Assembly: GCA_963170055.1 (NCBI GenBank)
Contig: CAUJGJ010000242.1
Location: 2,362,977 to 2,426,976 of the forward strand
Direction of reading: 5' to 3'
From: Halisarca cf. caerulea
Lineage: Eukaryota > Porifera > Demospongiae > Chondrillida > Halisarcidae
Length of the DNA stretch: 64,000 nucleotides
This document shows, piece after piece, positions 62,841 through 64,000 of the stretch (positions are counted from its first letter, which is position 1; each line of letters starts with the position of its first letter). A program made the position numbers and the translations under genes. The notes under the pieces were generated by a model. It saw only the letters and a list, made by a program, of their open reading frames with translations. It searched no databases and was not told the origin of the DNA.

Positions 62841-63067
62841 GTACTGAATAACTAATGGTTTAATTTCCTTGTATACTTAGTTATCCCACATATTAATATC
62901 ATAGTAAAACATCTTCACAACTACACATTTGGTTCCACTGCTTGGGGCTGTTCTAAACAAGTTTTTCATAAGCAATATATACGTTTGTACATGCACAAGT
63001 GAAAAGGTTAGCAACTTGTGTGGTTTGTATAGGGAGTGATGTAGTAATTAGTGACTTTGTGAAGCGA

Positions 63068-63823
63068 ATCCTCGAGGTACGTTACGTCCAACTGGGACAT
63101 AAACGGGACACAACATACAATGGCAGACATTATCAAGCACTGAAATAAATTCTGTTGGAACAAGATGCACAGTTCCCTAATTAATGACAGTTGGCTAAGG
63201 CTTGACCATGTCTATTTTGTATATATCTGATATAGACCTGAGCCTAATCCTAAAGTCATTTGACATCATCTGCTACCCAACGAAAAAGATGACAGCTCAA
63301 GAATTTTAAACTTCACTCAAAATTCCGGTCGGAAAATTTAAGTCTTTGAAATCAACAATTTCACAGAATGTTCCTAAAGGACCAAATATCTGTATGTTGT
63401 TCCATTCATTTTATGTTCATCGTTTTGTGGCCGCACAGGGTTTATTCTCAGTAATTTCTGTGGATAAATTAGAATTTTGACGCTGTGGAGTGGAGCAGAC
63501 TAAATCATTTTCTGATTTAGTAAGTTTACGCTTTCTTCCACATTTTTAGCCTACTTTTGTATACAAAAACCTCATTTCCCCGACTGGAATTTGCAATCTT
63601 TGTGTTTTTACATAGACCTGACCAAAGGTATACGACAATGATTTTTTAAGCACTAGATAAGTTTCTACTCTACTCATATACAAAATTGATATGTCCTTGG
63701 TCTTGTATAAGAATACTTCAGAACTGAATATCTCCTTTTGGCAGAAAACAAGGGGTTCCTTGAGTACTTCTATTGCATCTGCCATTTTGTTTTATGTCCA
63801 AATCAGATATAATCTACTTGCGA
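63068..63823. mobile_element. Insertion in gene E intron 7, absent from gene D
   Basis: Gene D runs GACTTTGCTAAGAGATTTCAC where gene E has this 756-bp insert. GCGA occurs at both junctions. Subterminal inverted GGACATAAA and AATGGCAGA segments suggest a MITE. Confidence 0.6.
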
Positions 63824-64000
63824 GAGGTTTCACAGGAATACCATTTACCTCCAACGATTCAACAGGCAACTATTATTGCCGTTCAAAGCATTTGGATAGT
63901 GCTGAACGAAGGTTAGGATGAGAATTGTCGGTCAGTTACCCTCTGCGTGGTGTTGTACGAAATAATGCTCCAAGAATGCCCTTGAGATCACTTGTTGTAA
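63824..64000. other. Gene E, expected exon 8 not found
   Basis: Intron homology to gene D holds through ACCATTTACCTCCA, then stops exactly where the gene D exon 8 acceptor would be. A short frame with GNYYC is present but not convincing as an Ig exon. Confidence 0.45.

Noticed and set aside
63691..63921. Frame with GNYYC resembling the end of an Ig domain
   Set aside because: Most of it overlaps the TE insertion and there is no matching first Cys/Trp; probably chance.

Overview
The window is metazoan nuclear DNA, most probably from a sponge and plausibly a demosponge. The lineage is an inference. It rests on many FN3 exons bounded by phase-1 introns, short tyrosine-bearing receptor tails of a kind familiar from sponge membrane proteins, AT-rich non-coding DNA, long (TG)n/(CA)n and (TA)n arrays, and many TIR/MITE elements. 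There are no bacterial operons, no CRISPR array, and no rRNA or tRNA gene that I could recognise.

The main content is a cluster of five paralogous single-pass receptor genes built from fibronectin type III (FN3) domains. One gene also carries Ig-like domains. Genes A (14186 to 3323), B (26008 to 19203) and C (about 35510 to 30754) lie on the minus strand. Genes D (39742 to 53311) and E (56214 to beyond the window end) lie on the plus strand, so C and D are head to head. I rebuilt the exons by hand from splice signals and paralogue comparison. Nearly every intron is phase 1, except the last one before the cytoplasmic tail, which is phase 2. Summed exon lengths close in frame: D gives 1165 aa, B gives 961 aa by homology, and A gives 1000 aa without its unfound first exon.

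The common plan is: signal peptide, an FN3 with extra cysteines (type a), a variable set of FN3 repeats, then the conserved order short FN3 (i), c, d, an FN3 split over two exons (e), membrane-proximal FN3 (f), a transmembrane helix, and a tail of about 50 residues. Genes A, B and C share a three-tyrosine tail (YEKV, YADV/YSDV, YEGV/YERV) whose last two tyrosines have ITAM-like spacing. Gene D has a shorter set ending in NPAYGV.

Variation among copies is marked. A has a duplicated Ig plus Pro-linker/FN3a module and a possible alternative Cys-rich terminal exon. B has lost the splice donor before its transmembrane exon and reads into a stop, which predicts a soluble form. C is decaying, with a truncated exon, an in-frame stop, a partly deleted exon and missing exons. 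E carries a TE insertion near the window end and no recognisable next exon.

The rest is repeat-rich intron and intergenic DNA. It holds five copies of a TIR family with a palindromic tip (CGCATGTGGGACATGTCC), all in receptor introns; CAGT-ended MITEs with TA duplications; a pogo/Tigger-like relic nested inside another element; hairpin-bearing repeats; and a recurrent block ending in a TG array. Taken together, the cluster looks like a rapidly evolving surface-receptor locus, with recognition or immune signalling as a testable hypothesis and not an established function.
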